A DNA stretch of 64,000 nucleotides. Source: Iris pallida (taxonomy: Eukaryota; Streptophyta; Magnoliopsida; Asparagales; Iridaceae). Below are positions 14,259-26,600 of the stretch, piece after piece. Every line of letters starts with the position of its first letter. Position 1 is the first letter of the stretch. A program made the translations under genes and the position numbers. Location: contig JANAVB010015600.1 in the NCBI GenBank assembly GCA_029216955.1, positions 33,677,832 to 33,741,831 of the forward strand, in the 5' to 3' direction. Below the pieces are notes generated by a model. The model was not told the DNA's origin, did no database searches, and was given only the letters and a program-made list of their open reading frames with translations.

Positions 14259-17200
14259 TATTTTTGGGGTGGCCTATGCAGGTCGAGTTTGTCACTTCGG
14301 TTACGTTACTGTACCGATGTGAACCTGCAACATAGGATTAGAATTATAGGAATCTCATCCATACAGCTTGACCTGTTCTCTTGGCTTCAAATTCCGAACT
14401 CTCGTTCGACTTCCTTAAATTGCATCTTGCTTGATTCCTTCTACCGATGGTTCTTATTATCGTGCTTAGTGTCAATTAGGAAGATGACTACACCAGTATA
14501 TGCTCATAGGTCAAACACATGGCTAGAATGGTTATATTGGCAATTGGAATACATTCAAGACTCTAATTGAGTTAAAAAGGCTTTTTGTGTGAATTAATGA
14601 TTAGTAATTTATAAAGTAGGATATTGCCACGGAAAGTTTTAACCTTGAGATTTCTAAATAGTAAACACCAGAGGATTTATAGAATTTTATACTTGGTTTA
14701 AGAAATTGATTGATTTTCAAGATATGATATTTATGATTTATTGGATTATAGTTATACATCCTTGCACCTGTATAAAATTGATTTGCTTTTCGAGTTATGA
14801 TATTTATGAGTTTTGGGTGATAGATGTACATCTTTGAACAAATATAAAATTTATTTGATTTTCGAGTTTTGATGTTTATGATTATTGTATTATAGTTATA
14901 CACCTTTGAACAGTTATAAATTTGGTTTGAAAATGATCTTAGCTTTTAAAAAAAAAATGGCCGTAGGAATTATTTAAATTTGCGTTGTACAACTTGCGAT
15001 TTTCATGTTTAGTAAATTTTAAATTTTAAGTAGAAGTAATGATGGTGAATTTTGCTTTAAAATATTTGAAAGTTATGAAAACGATTTTTGAGAAATTTTT
15101 ATTTTAAATGGTGTCCTATGATTGAGGATTACAAATCTATTTATATTTTTGGTAAAAAAAAAAATTGACTGATAAGATTATTTGAAAATTTTGTTTAATG
15201 AGGGATTGCTAATATTAAAATTTTTGGAATAATTCGAAGGAGGTGATGGAAAATTATTTTGATTGATTAAAGGAAGTTACCATTTAAAAGTTATGATTTT
15301 GTTGGAGTAACTTAGCATGAATAGAAGTTATAATTTTTGAGATTGCTTTAAATATGCTAAAATTTTATTATGAGTTATTTGAAAATTTTAGAGTGTTAAA
15401 TTTTTGATTGATTGTGAAATTTTTATGGATTCGTAAATTATGAACTCTTGAGTTAAATAGTTGAATTTAAACGTTAATTTTGGAAAAGGTTAGTAGTAAC
15501 GTGTTAAAATTTTGCTTGAGATTTATGAGTGTGATTTAAATTTTTATGATGAATTTGAACGGCTTGGAGAGAATACAAATTTTGGTGGTATATTTTTGAA
15601 AGTTTATTTTTGAAACTTTTGGAGGATACTTGAGTTAAATTTTAATAGTAGGCCAAGATAACCCTACTGAGTATTCCATACTAATTGCCATGTCACCCAT
15701 GACCATGATAGTAGTATATACACAAGTGTTGTTGGTCATCTACCCAGCTATGTGACTGTATTTCCACCTCGGCTTACTCGACCTTCCTCTAATTCTAGAT
15801 CTTTTAATTAGACCTTCTAACACATTTGCAAATTTGAATAATGATTTAATTGTTCCTTAACTGTATTCATTTAGGATACTATCTCCTCACTAGAACTGTG
15901 CCCCTAAATTATTATTTTTATGGATTCTTTAATTAATTTTATTTCATGCTTTAACTTGATCTTCTTTAGTTTTGTGCATTAATTATCACCTCGTGAACTA
16001 CCACTTCCTATTTTAGATCTTTTGGCGTCCCTTACCGTGACTTGGATTTCGAGCACAACATTAGACTTTTCCTTCCAACAAATTTCATATATAAGACCTA
16101 GAAAAGCCCACCTTCCTGTAGACATATCATGTCCCACCAAAACCCATCTCCTTGTACTTTATTTCATGATATGACCTTATGGTCAAAACGGCCAAACTAT
16201 AATCTTTACCATGATACCGATATATTTTTCGACCACATATAGGGATTCAATCTCGACTCAATTCTTTCGACCCGATATGTGATTTTGTTCTACTTAATTC
16301 CCTAAACGCTAACCTTGTGCTTTATCTGGATTGCTTGACCCATTGTCCCATGATACTATTAGTTTAACTCTTGTAAGTTGGGTAGAATATCTCATCACTT
16401 AACAAACCTTTTTTCTTGTGAACCACACTGGTAAGTTCACTTAGACTATAAAGGATCCTATCTTATCTAGTCTACCCAGCCATAGATGAAGAAACACTAG
16501 GACAACTGTATAGGCCCAAACTTCGGGCGAGCCTTGATTTTTAAAAAAAAGATCTGGGACTATTTAAAATTTCCTTCATCAGTACCTCCCTTGCTCATAT
16601 CTTGACTATCCCATGCTGCTAATGTAGCTTCAGTTTTGCAAGCTTATTTCGTTATCAAGCTTGATCATGACATATTTTATTGGGTGCACCCACTAACATA
16701 TTGTCTAATCAGAACCGGTGCATGATGGTCTGATCAACCTAATGCATTTTGGTTCACTTATCAAATATCATTCTACGTGGATGAAGACATAGTAAACTTG
16801 CCTTAGAGTCTCATCCGCGATAGTCTTGGCAATTCTCTTTTGAGTTATTTTTGCCGTCTATGAACCCCGCAAATTCGTACTCAATATATAACACAGTCTT
16901 TGAAACCTTTGTTGTTCTTGTCTTTTACTTATTTTGGAAAGACAAGACACTGTACTTGCTAGATAGACTGAAGGTATCATCTTTGGTTGCCCAATCGGTT
17001 AATTATATATATGTAGATAGCCACCGACCGACTCATGTGGCTGTACACTCGCCTTTAACTACTCCTCATTCCTCAACCCTAGAATTGTTATCGTGCCCTC
17101 CCCATTTATTCCTGAGCACACGAGAATGATTCTAAATTGTTCACTTAAATCCAACTCTCAATCAAGACGATTAGTATCCAGTTTTCTCGAGGAACCACAT

Positions 17201-17499
17201 CTCCCCAAAAGTTTAAATTATTCTCTTTGGTCTACTCAAATCCTTACTATTTTCTAAACTGGATTATCAAATTTTGTTACCTTCACTAGCAATCCTTATT
17301 TGAATTCCATAACCATGATATATTTTTGTATATATCGACCCCCCAAATTTTCTAATGCATGGTTATGTTGAACGTCGTTTTATCGGCTCCTCCAAAATTT
17401 AATTATATTTTGGTATTGACGAACTCTTCCTATCCCTCAATCCTATCTGCCCTACTAATCCTAAATTTCGAGGACGAAATTCTTGTAAGTTGGGTAGGA
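14259..17499 (+). other. Coding-free interior of C
   Basis: These 3.2 kb of AT-rich sequence hold no gag or pol frame. The first bases contain ggggtggcctatgcagg (14265-14281), matched after the LTRs of B and D and possibly the primer site. Blocks near 14330-14410, 16010-16060 and 16690-16830 are clearly related to D's interior (near 29665-29740, 31500-31550 and 30230-30360), including tggtctgatcaacc. The last 40 bases carry the pre-LTR motif ending gtaagttgggtaggatg. Nothing else is recognisable. Confidence 0.75.
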
Positions 17500-17918
17500 T
17501 GTAAAACCCCTATTTTTTAATTATTTTTTTATTTTTTTGATTGGACTTAAAATAAATTTATATAATTTATGATTTTATTTATATTCTTTTTTGATGACCC
17601 GGTTTGGCCAATTCAGTCCGAACAGGGCCTGAACAAAATTTAAGCCCATGTGAGCATGTGGGGTGACCAAGATGGCCATGTAGGAATATTTCATGTGTGT
17701 ACAAATATTTTTAAATAATTTTGAGGCTTGTTGAATAATTTATTGACTTTTGGTACAAAATTTATATTTTATTAATAAAATAATATTTTACAAGATGGTA
17801 TAATTTTCTGGACCCACACATGGGTGAGCGGTAAAGTTCACCCATTGGGACGATTATTATTATTTTATTATAATTTCAGTTATTTCATGGAAATTAAAAT
17901 ATGTTCATTCTATTTAGA

Positions 17919-17955
<37 letters not shown>

Positions 17956-17978
17956 GAGATTGATTTATTGTAAGATGA

Positions 17979-18063
<85 letters not shown>

Positions 18064-20728
18064 AATATATTTGGATATGTGATATTTAAAGTGTTATTTG
18101 TATTTAAATAATTTTTGGATATATATGGTTATATATATAAAAGAATTGATTTGAAATGAAAAAAAAAGAATAAGGAAAAGGAATAAGAAAAGAAAAAGGA
18201 AAAGAAAAAAAAAGGAAAAAGAAAAAGAAAAGAAATATATAAACAAGTCCACCCACTCATAAAAGGGGCGGGCCCCACCTTTCCATCGTTGCTGTACAAG
18301 CAACAAACCGAGCAAAACTTTCCAACCCGTGGGATTGGATTGGTATTTGTATAAATAGTAGTATTAGGATTTTTCGTTCCACTTGTAATATATATAACTC
18401 CCTCCATAGACCTCAAAAACCCTAATCTTCCAAAACGAAAATTTTAGCAGAACATACCCTCTTCGCCTACGAGTTCGTTTCACCAGCAACGGAGTTGTGT
18501 GCACGACGAACGGAGCATCGGAAGTCAGCCCCGCGTCACCGACGGAGTAGTTTTCCCACTCAAGGTACCCTACTTCCCGATGACGTAACTTTTTACTCGT
18601 AGCACCGATTTTCGATCCGTAAAATGTTCTGGAAAGTAGACTTGATCCTCTTCGAGATCCCCTAGGTGGATTTTGACATGGCCATCCAACTTGCTCGAAA
18701 AATCGAGACGAAGTTGGAGAAAAACTACTTTTCTGAATATTAAAAACTGTTGTAAAATACCAACTTGTCGGCCAATTTTCGTTCTGTACATTAAGTTTTT
18801 GTAGAAATTAATTGAAGGCAGTCAAAGACAATCTAACCGAGATTGTAACGCATCTTTTGGATTCACTTTTCATCTAGTATGTAGAAAGTTACACGTTGTT
18901 AAAGTTTTCCGAAAAACTGTAAATTCTGTTTTCGAAAATTAGAAAAATACTCCGATACGGCGTCCATCCCGACAAACCGGGCAACGTGGTCGCACACAAT
19001 ATGCATCGAAAGGCGCGTATGGATGTTGTCAACGTATGAGAACTGACGGAACCCGATTTTGTTGCATGTGCGCGATGAAATCAATGCGTATCCGTCGAGA
19101 TACCCCGTATCGACACTTTGCAAATTAAGTCACAACTTTGTGCACACTCATCATATCGCGATGAAACTTGCGCCATTGGACTCAAAATATTTTTCTGGTC
19201 CTGTGAGCCAAGTTTGGTCCGATTCTGAGACCGTTGATCGGAGCGCTATTTTGGCGGGCCCACAATCCCACTCAACAGGCGATTTTGTGCACAGCCCACC
19301 GGAATCCAAAATTGGACATACCGTTGGGTTCGTCTCATCAAAACAAATCTGTAGACATATAGTTTGACAACTTTAGAGACCGTAGATATTGGCACGCATT
19401 TCGGTGCAAAGCAGGTCCAACGGTGGACATCGTTTTGACCCGAAATTACGATTTTACCCCTGTTCCAGAATTTAACTTTTGGACAGGCGTTTCCTAGGCA
19501 TATCTTTTATTCCAAACTCATTCGTGATGTTTGTTGCAGCATCCAGAGTCATCTGCGATATTTGGCTTTTCTTGCTTTGTTATTTTGCCGGTTCGAGCTA
19601 CTGTATTATTTCCTTTGCACATAACCTCAGGCAAGATTCCTTGCCATTATACTGTTTTTATTTTGTTTTGCATTTTATTACATATCACTGTTCAGTTATT
19701 TCCAGTTCTTACTGTTCTTGATTTACTGTCTGCTCAGTGATATATTAGATATACTTGTTATTATCCTTTGACTGCATATGGACTTAGAGTTAAGAGACTA
19801 CCGTCTGTAGTGTATCGTATATACCTTGACATAGTTGTACCACGAAGATGTGTGAGATGAGTACATATAGAGGTTCTTGTGTGTGGGCTGATCCTCCATG
19901 CGCATGCGATAGGGCTAACTGCTAATAGAGACATGTTAGGAGACTTAGCAGTTAGTAGAGGTATGTGAGACATGGATGTGACTCTGTTAGGCATTGGATG
20001 GAAAGAACAGTTCCTTGACGTATGGGCCAAGTATGCACTTCCCTATTGCCGGTTATCTCCGCGAAAGATACGGTCCTGGATCCTGATACTGATTTACTGC
20101 TGGCCTCTGACATTCGATGAATGTTATGCTTTGAGGTCCCTGGTATCCTGATGGGCCATACCTGAGATTACTGTTACTGAGCCAGAGTGCCCATGCGTTG
20201 GAGGTTTGTTCTTAACTGCATAAACACTGTAGTACGGTTAGATTACCTTATTGTCGTCTTGTCACTTATTTCGGTTTGTGGCATATTATATATTCAGTTT
20301 ATTATGGCATGTTCTTTATGTATCTTGTTACGTCCCTCTGAGGACCTGGTTATCTCTCCAGGTGTGTGCTTCTGTGATTTCGTAGGTGTTCTAGCTCTAG
20401 CCGTGATCATCACTATTTCTTCGAGGATGATTGCATTTAGATCGTCTTCGCTTCGCTTGCCAAATTCATATCTTTTCTTATGTATTTTTCCTTTACTTGT
20501 TGGTAGTGGATTTGTCTCCGCCCAACATATTGTATCAAGACAATTCATTATCTTTATATGATGTCTTTTATTCATTTATTTTGCATGGATGAGATTAGTT
20601 ATGGTTTTACTGCATTTTACAGCTTATGTATTTATACGAGGCTTCCATATATTTGAGTATACTTCGTATGAATACAGCTGGCATGTCTATGTTCCTAGTC
20701 CTACGTATTTTGGGACTGGGGCGTTACA
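17500..20728 (+). repeat. 3' LTR of C
   Basis: This 3229-bp copy of 10977-14258 has only scattered differences plus a changed AT/ATT microsatellite length (ATT about 17919-17955, AT about 17981-18060). It ends GCGTTACA next to the GATGG duplication. Confidence 0.9.
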
Positions 20729-20733
20729 GATGG

Positions 20734-21207
20734 TGACCACCAGGCGTAACCCTGGCAACGAGTGAATTTTATTTTGGCTCTCCCACTCCATTGTAAAACT
20801 ATTCTTTTGAGGCGTTTAGCCGACGAGCATGTGTTACTCGATTGCATTTTACTTACTGTCTGCCTACGGGCTGTAACATGATTGACAAATCCTAGGGTTG
20901 ATCATACATGACTGAAACTCTTGCTAGTCCTCACATTTTGTACGACTAGCTTCATGATCATCTGAATATGTAATATTTGGGACGCCTTATCTTGTATGTC
21001 TGATGATCTAACATCTTATAACATTTACTTACTTGCTTGAGATTGAGACACTAGGCTTGTTCATGACCATAAGAGACTGATAGCTTGCAGATAAACCCTC
21101 ATGTATCTAGACAACCTGACCATATATCGAGGTAGATTCTACCTCAATATACGTAGCTGGCTGTGTCTATCCCCCGTTCTCTAGTATTATGGTTCTAGGG
21201 TGTGACA
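20734..21207 (+). repeat. 5' LTR of B, second part
   Basis: This resumes B's LTR after C and ends ctagggtgtgaca. It matches 37432-37800 up to the point where the right LTR breaks off. Confidence 0.88.
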
Positions 21208-21216
21208 CGGTTTAAG

Positions 21217-21232
21217 TGGTGGCCCATGCAGG
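21217..21232 (+). other. Candidate primer binding site of B (primer not identified)
   Basis: TGGTGGCCCATGCAGG lies 9 bp after the LTR. The same block follows the left LTRs of C (14266-14281, one to two changes) and D (29597-29612). Its position and TGG start suit a primer site, but I cannot name a matching tRNA. Confidence 0.4.
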
Positions 21233-21399
21233 TCTTGTGAATCAAGATATGTGAGGGTTTACCGAATAGGTGTCTCAATCAGCACTCGCCCTTGATCTCT
21301 GCTCGTATCCTCTAAATTCCTGAAATCTTGACCTGATCACATGCTTGTATCTTTGATCTGTCCTGGTCCTTCCTTATTGTTCCCAGTGTCATCTTCTTC

Positions 21400-22690
21400 A
21401 GCGACATTGGTCCTGGTCCTGCCAATCAGCCAGAAGGAGCTCAACGAGTACTCCCGAAACAAGAGGATCAAGTTCAGCACTCAGGAGCAGCTTCCCGAGT
21501 CATGCTTCCCGGAGCTCCAGAACCCCCAGTACAGCCAGCCCAGCCTACGAGGCAGGATAATGGAATCTTGGTTGGACTCATCAGGGAGTTTCTTGCATCA
21601 CAGGATCGTCGAGGTGATGCATTGCACTAGACAGTACAAGATGCTCTAAGCAGAGGTGGTTATCCAGGTAACAGTGCAGCCAACAGCTTCAAGCGCTTGA
21701 ACCCTCCCTTCTTCGATAGGAGCGAAGATGCTATTACCGCAGATGCTTGGCTGCAGGATACTGAGGTTATTCTAGAAGTAACCAGGACCCCAGAAGACGA
21801 GAAGGTGGCCGTGGTACGCCTGCAGTTATTGGATCTAGCCCGCAGCTTGTGGACGATGTAGGTCATTGGATTAGTGGTACCTATTGCATGGACAGTATTC
21901 CGTGAGAGATTCCAGACCAAGTACTTTGACGCTGTAGCTCGATATGATCTCTAGACGAGGTTCACTAACTTGAAGCAGATGGGCAGGACGGTCGATGGAA
22001 ATACAACCGAGTTCTCCAGGCTTAGTCGATTTGCTTCCACCTTGGTGGCGATCGAGTTCGACAGAGCTCATCAGTTCCAGCAAGGACTGTACCTGAAGAT
22101 TTTACTGGCGGTGGAGCAGTTCGAGCATCATACTTTCGATGCAGTATTGAGAGCAGATAGGAGGCATGAGTATACCTCCCAGAGGATTGTGGAACGGACC
22201 GGAAGTCGAAAGCGGTCTCACGGCCAGATGAACCAGTCTTCAGCACCAGCCCCGACAGCTAGGGCTTTGACCATTGGAGCTCCTAGGCGGGCGGCTTTCG
22301 TTGCATCGATTCAGCATTCAACCCCGACATATCCCAAGCAGCAGCAGAAGCAGTCTTTCGCAATTGGTTGCACTCATTGTGGGAAGCCAGGGCATGTGGT
22401 GTCAGAATATCGTAGAGCACAGGGTTTGTGATTGGCTTGTGGGGTGCCGGACCACAGGGTTGGAAACTGCCCGAATAGTGGAAGTTCCTCTTCATCAACC
22501 TTTTCTAGTCCCTCGGTTAGGGGGCCAGTCCCAGTACCAGTTCAACAGCAGCAATAGTACCAGTTTCTGAGGCCCTTGCCGCCTCAGGCCTTAGCCTTTC
22601 AGTAGCAGAACCCCCAGCAGTATGCGCAAGTCCAAGCTCAGACCCAGAATCGCCAGAGAGGTTTCCAGCAGAGGGGACCAGCACCTAGAG
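21400..22690 (+). pseudogene. Element B gag (decayed)
   Basis: One frame runs from about 21400 to protease but is broken by at least six stops, mostly TAG (for example near 21627, 21858 and 21951). It encodes the capsid-like core, with ITADAWLQDTEVI and LVAIEFDRAHQFQQGL, that coats genomic RNA in the virus-like particle. A zinc knuckle follows as CTHCGKPGHVVSEY. It has the CCHC spacing, but the last cysteine is replaced by tyrosine, which should prevent zinc binding. A glutamine-rich stretch links it to protease. Family membership is clear; the N-terminus is uncertain. Confidence 0.8.
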
Positions 22691-22701
22691 GGCAAGGTCA
22701 A

Positions 22702-23178
22702 GTGATGGCTTTGACCGTAGAGGAGGAGTTAGCATCAGGTGAGGTAGTGGCAGGTACTATTCTCGTCAACTCCTTTCCAACATCAGCATTGTTTGATTCT
22801 GGTGCATCGCATTCATTTATGTCTGCACGATTCGTGACATGGATAGGGCTGGAGCCCGAGTCATTATCAGTTAGGCTCAATATACTTACTGGTAATGGAC
22901 TTGTAGGAGTAGATAAAGTCTTTTTCTCGTGTCGGATCGTAGTTAGCGGTAGAGAGTTTCTCGTTAGGTTGATAGAATTTTCGACGGCCGATTATGATGT
23001 GGTCTTAGGGATGGATTGGTTGAGGGACCAGTATGCTAGAATAGATTGCCATGTCGGCAAGATTATTTTTAGTATTCCTGGTGAGCCAGAGTTTTCATTT
23101 TTCCGAGGCGGTATAGAGCCTTCTCCTCCAGTATTTCGGATGGCAGTGGCAAGTAGCAGCAGCAGTTCAGTTTCCTAG
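22702..23178 (+). pseudogene. Element B retropepsin
   Basis: This is an intact-looking protease domain of the Gag-Pol polyprotein. The catalytic motif LFDSGASHSF is at about residues 31-40 of the open stretch, and VVLGMDWLRDQYARIDCH closes the fold as in Tekay/Del chromoviruses. It follows gag in frame. A TAG at about 23176 and a GA-repeat frameshift at 23232-23246 separate it from reverse transcriptase, so it cannot be part of a full polyprotein today. Confidence 0.85.
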
Positions 23179-23198
23179 AGTTGTAGAAGAGTTTCCCG

Positions 23199-24517
23199 AT
23201 GTTTTCCCCGAGGAGCTTTCAGGTATGCCATCAGAGAGAGAGAGAGATCGAGTTCACCATTGACTTGATCCTCGGAACAGCACCAGTGTCAGAGAGAGTT
23301 TACCGGATGGCCCCGTCAGAATTGGAGATTGTGTATAAGATGATTGAAGAACTCAGGAGCAAGGGATTCATTCGTGCTAGTGGATCACCTTAGGGAGCCC
23401 CGATGCTTCTTGTGAAAAAGAAGGATGGTACGTCCAGATTATGTGTTGACTATCGTACCTTGAACTCAGTGACAATCAAGAATATATATCCTCTTCCAAG
23501 GATAGATGACTTGTTTGATCAACTCAAAGGGGCGTCCGTATTTTTGAAGATTGACTTACGGTCAGGATACTACCAGATCAGAGTCAGAGAGCAGGACATC
23601 CCGAAGACGACATTTAGATCAAGGTATGGGCATTAGGAGTTCCTTGTTATGTCCTTTGGAGCAACCAATGTACCGACAGTAATCATGGACCTCATGAATC
23701 GCATCTTCATACCTTATTTGGATCAGTTCGTGATTGTGTTCATAGGCGACATACTGGTCTACAGCAAGAGTGAAGCGGAGCATGAACAGCATCTTCGTGT
23801 AGTTCTTCAGATTCTCAAAGAGCACCAGTTGTATGCGAAGTTCAGTAAATAGGAGTTCTGGCTCGATTGTATTTCATACTTGGGTCATATCATCACCAGA
23901 GGTGGAGTGGAAGTGTGGATCCCCAGAAGATCGTGGCCACTGAGACATGGCCGGTACCCAGCACAGTTGCAGAAGTTCGCAGTTTTCTTGGCTTGGCCGG
24001 CTACTACCGCCAATTTATTTTAGACTTTGCACGGATTTCAACACCCATAACCCAGTTGACCCGTAAGGATGTGCGGTTTGCTTGGACAGCAGAATGTCAG
24101 GATTCTTTTGAGAAGTTGAAGCGAGGATTGATGACGGCATCCATTCTCACGCTTCCAGATGGAACCAGGGGATTCTCAGTGTATTGTAATGCTTCAGACA
24201 GAGGTCTAGGATGTGTTTTGATGCAGCATGGGAAGGTTATAGCTTATGCATAATGTCAACTTCGTGATCATGAGAGGAATTATCCGACCTACGACTTGGA
24301 GCTGGCAGCAATAGTATATGCACTTAAGTTGTGGAGGTATTATTTGTTTGGAGATAGGATGAAGATTTTCACGGACCACAAGAGCCTGAAGTATGTGTTT
24401 ACCCAGAAGGATCTTAACATGCATCAGAGGAGATGGCTAGAGCTACTTGTGGATTATGACCTCAACCTGCAGTATCATCCTGGGAAGGCCAACATTGTTG
24501 CATATGCATTGAGCTGA
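23199..24517 (+). pseudogene. Element B reverse transcriptase and RNase H
   Basis: The reverse transcriptase fingers and palm are recognisable ([28 protein letters not shown]). The catalytic box reads FIGDILVYS, where chromoviruses have [YF]-I-D-D, so an aspartate is lost. Stops occur at about 23391, 23635, 23850 and 24251. Two extra bases in gtgtggat near 23914 shift the frame between thumb and connection. The RNase H part ([17 protein letters not shown]) follows from about 24180. The enzyme would copy genomic RNA to DNA and remove the RNA strand, but it is inactive here. Confidence 0.88.
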
Positions 24518-26063
24518 AGAGCCGGAGCTTATTTTCTAACAACGCAACCAGAATTGTTAGCAGATCTTTAAAATATGGGTATAGAAGTTGTCCTTCCTAC
24601 CAATGTAGCCTTGATGGCCAGTATGCAAGTTCAGTCCAGTATAGTTAAGAGGATCAAGTTAGCTCAGTCAGCAGATTCTAAGCTTCAGCAGCTTAGGGCA
24701 GAATGTATAGCAGGACGAAGACCAGAGTTATGTATCCATGAGGACGGTACACTTCGGCATGGGAGACGTCTTTGTGCACCTAGTAGTGATATCAGACAAA
24801 AAATCATGGCAGAAGCTCACAGTTCTCAATATTCGATTCATCCGGGCGGTACGAAGATGTATCATGATATCCGGCAGCATTTTTGGTAGAATGGCATGAA
24901 GAGGAAGATAGTCCGATTTGTCTTTCGATGTTTCGTTTGCCAACAAGTTAAAGCTGAACATCAGAGATCGTCTGGACTTCAACCTTTACCGATTCCAGAA
25001 TGAAAATAGGAGCACATTACCATAAATTTTATAACGGGATTACCTAGATCCACAGCAGGAAGAGATGCTATCTGGGTTATAGTCGACAGACTCACCAAGG
25101 TAGCTCATTTTCTTCCTTTCAGGGTTGGTCAGTCGACAGATCATCTTGCAGAGATGTACCTCTGGCAGATAGTCAGGTTATAAGGAGTACCAGTCAGTAT
25201 TGTGTCCGACAGAGATTCCAAATTCACATCGCACTTTTGGCAGAGTCTTTAGAAAAGTTTGGGGACTCGTCTCCAGTTCAGTTCAGCTTATCATCCACAG
25301 ACAGATGGTCAGTCGAAGCGCACGATCCAGACACTTGAAGATATGTTGCGGTCATGTACACTCGACTTTGGTGGTTCGTGGGAAGATCACTTGTTTCTAG
25401 TAGAGTTCTCGTACAACAACAGTTTCCAGGCCAGTATCCAGATGGCACCCTTTGAGGCCTTGTACGACAGGAAGTGCAGGTCTCCTTTAGCCTGGGATGA
25501 TATCGGTGAGAGGCAAATGCTTGGTCCCGAGATGGTGACGCAGACTATTGAGGTGGTCAGACAAGTCAGAGATCATCTTCGAGTTGCATAAGATCGCCAG
25601 CGTCATTGGGCCGATTCTTATCGACGTCCTCTTGAATTTTCTGTCGGCGACCATGTATTCCTTAGGATCTTACCTACCCGTGGCGTCATTCATTTCGGCG
25701 TACGGGAAAAGCTTAGTCCTAGGTACATAGGGCCATTCGATATTCTAGGGCGAGTAGGTGATGTGTCCTATCGTCTCGCTCTTCCGCCGTCGTTACGTGA
25801 GGTGCATAATGTCTTCCATATATCCCAATTGTGACGGTATATCCCAGATCTGAGTCATGTCCTTGATCATTCAAAATTGGTTGTTGGTACCAACATTTTG
25901 TATGAGGAGAGACCCGTATACATATTGGACCGAAGAGAGAAGATACTCAAGAACATGACTATCAAGTTAATCCCTGTTTCTTGGGGTCATCACTCTTTGG
26001 GTGAGTCAACGTGGGAGCGTGAGGATGACATCCGATCGTGATATCCCCACCTGTTTGACTCGT
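24518..26063 (+). pseudogene. Element B integrase with chromodomain-like tail
   Basis: The zinc-binding N-terminus, catalytic core ([43 protein letters not shown]) and GPF/Y module (GPFDILGRVGDVSYRLALP) are in order. The C-terminus (ILDRREKILKNMTIKLIPV, ESTWEREDDIRS, YPHLF) resembles the chromodomain of Tekay-type chromoviruses, thought to guide insertion into heterochromatin. Stops interrupt the frame repeatedly, many at positions where the family has Trp, Gln or Arg. The last is near 26040. Confidence 0.85.
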
Positions 26064-26195
26064 GAGGTATAATGTCTACCTTATGCCTCATGCCTTCGAT
26101 TCCTTACTTGCATGATTGATTGTTTGATTGATTGCTTAGTTATATCTTGCCTGTGATTAGTGTAGCTTGTTCGACATCTCTAGCCTCTTGATTAA

Positions 26196-26231
26196 ATTTT
26201 GAGGACGAAATTCTTTTAAGGTGGGTAGAGT
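26196..26231 (+). other. Pre-LTR motif / polypurine-tract region of B
   Basis: ttgaggacgaaattcttttaaggtgggtagag directly precedes the 3' LTR. Close versions precede the right LTRs of C (17468-17499), D (32622-32656) and L. Plus-strand DNA synthesis would be primed from the purine run. Confidence 0.6.
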
Positions 26232-26600
26232 TGTCACCCTCGGTATTTGTTATACGTATTTCGGTATATGTGTACGTATCTCAGACCCGTATTTCGACTT
26301 GTCCAGCTGGCTAGTCTTGGGTTTTTGCATTGGCATGGGTTAGTTGGCATTTCATGGCTCGTATGGTCTATTCTGGCTTGGGCATGCATCGGGTTTGGTT
26401 GGGTTCGGCTGGTTTGGCTTGGTTTGGGTTAGTATGCAAACCCCTACCTACCACCATCCATCACTTATTAACCCAACAACCCTTCTCTCTCCTCATTCAT
26501 TTCTTATTACTACTCTTCTTCTTCTTCTTCATTTCTCCACCGACCACCCCAGTAGGCAAGTGCAACTTGCTTTCACTTGAGAACCCATTTTGATGGTTCT
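26232..26600 (+). repeat. 3' LTR of B, first part
   Basis: This 369-bp segment matches the start of the 5' LTR (8855-9223) and is interrupted by element D after gatggttct. Confidence 0.88.
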
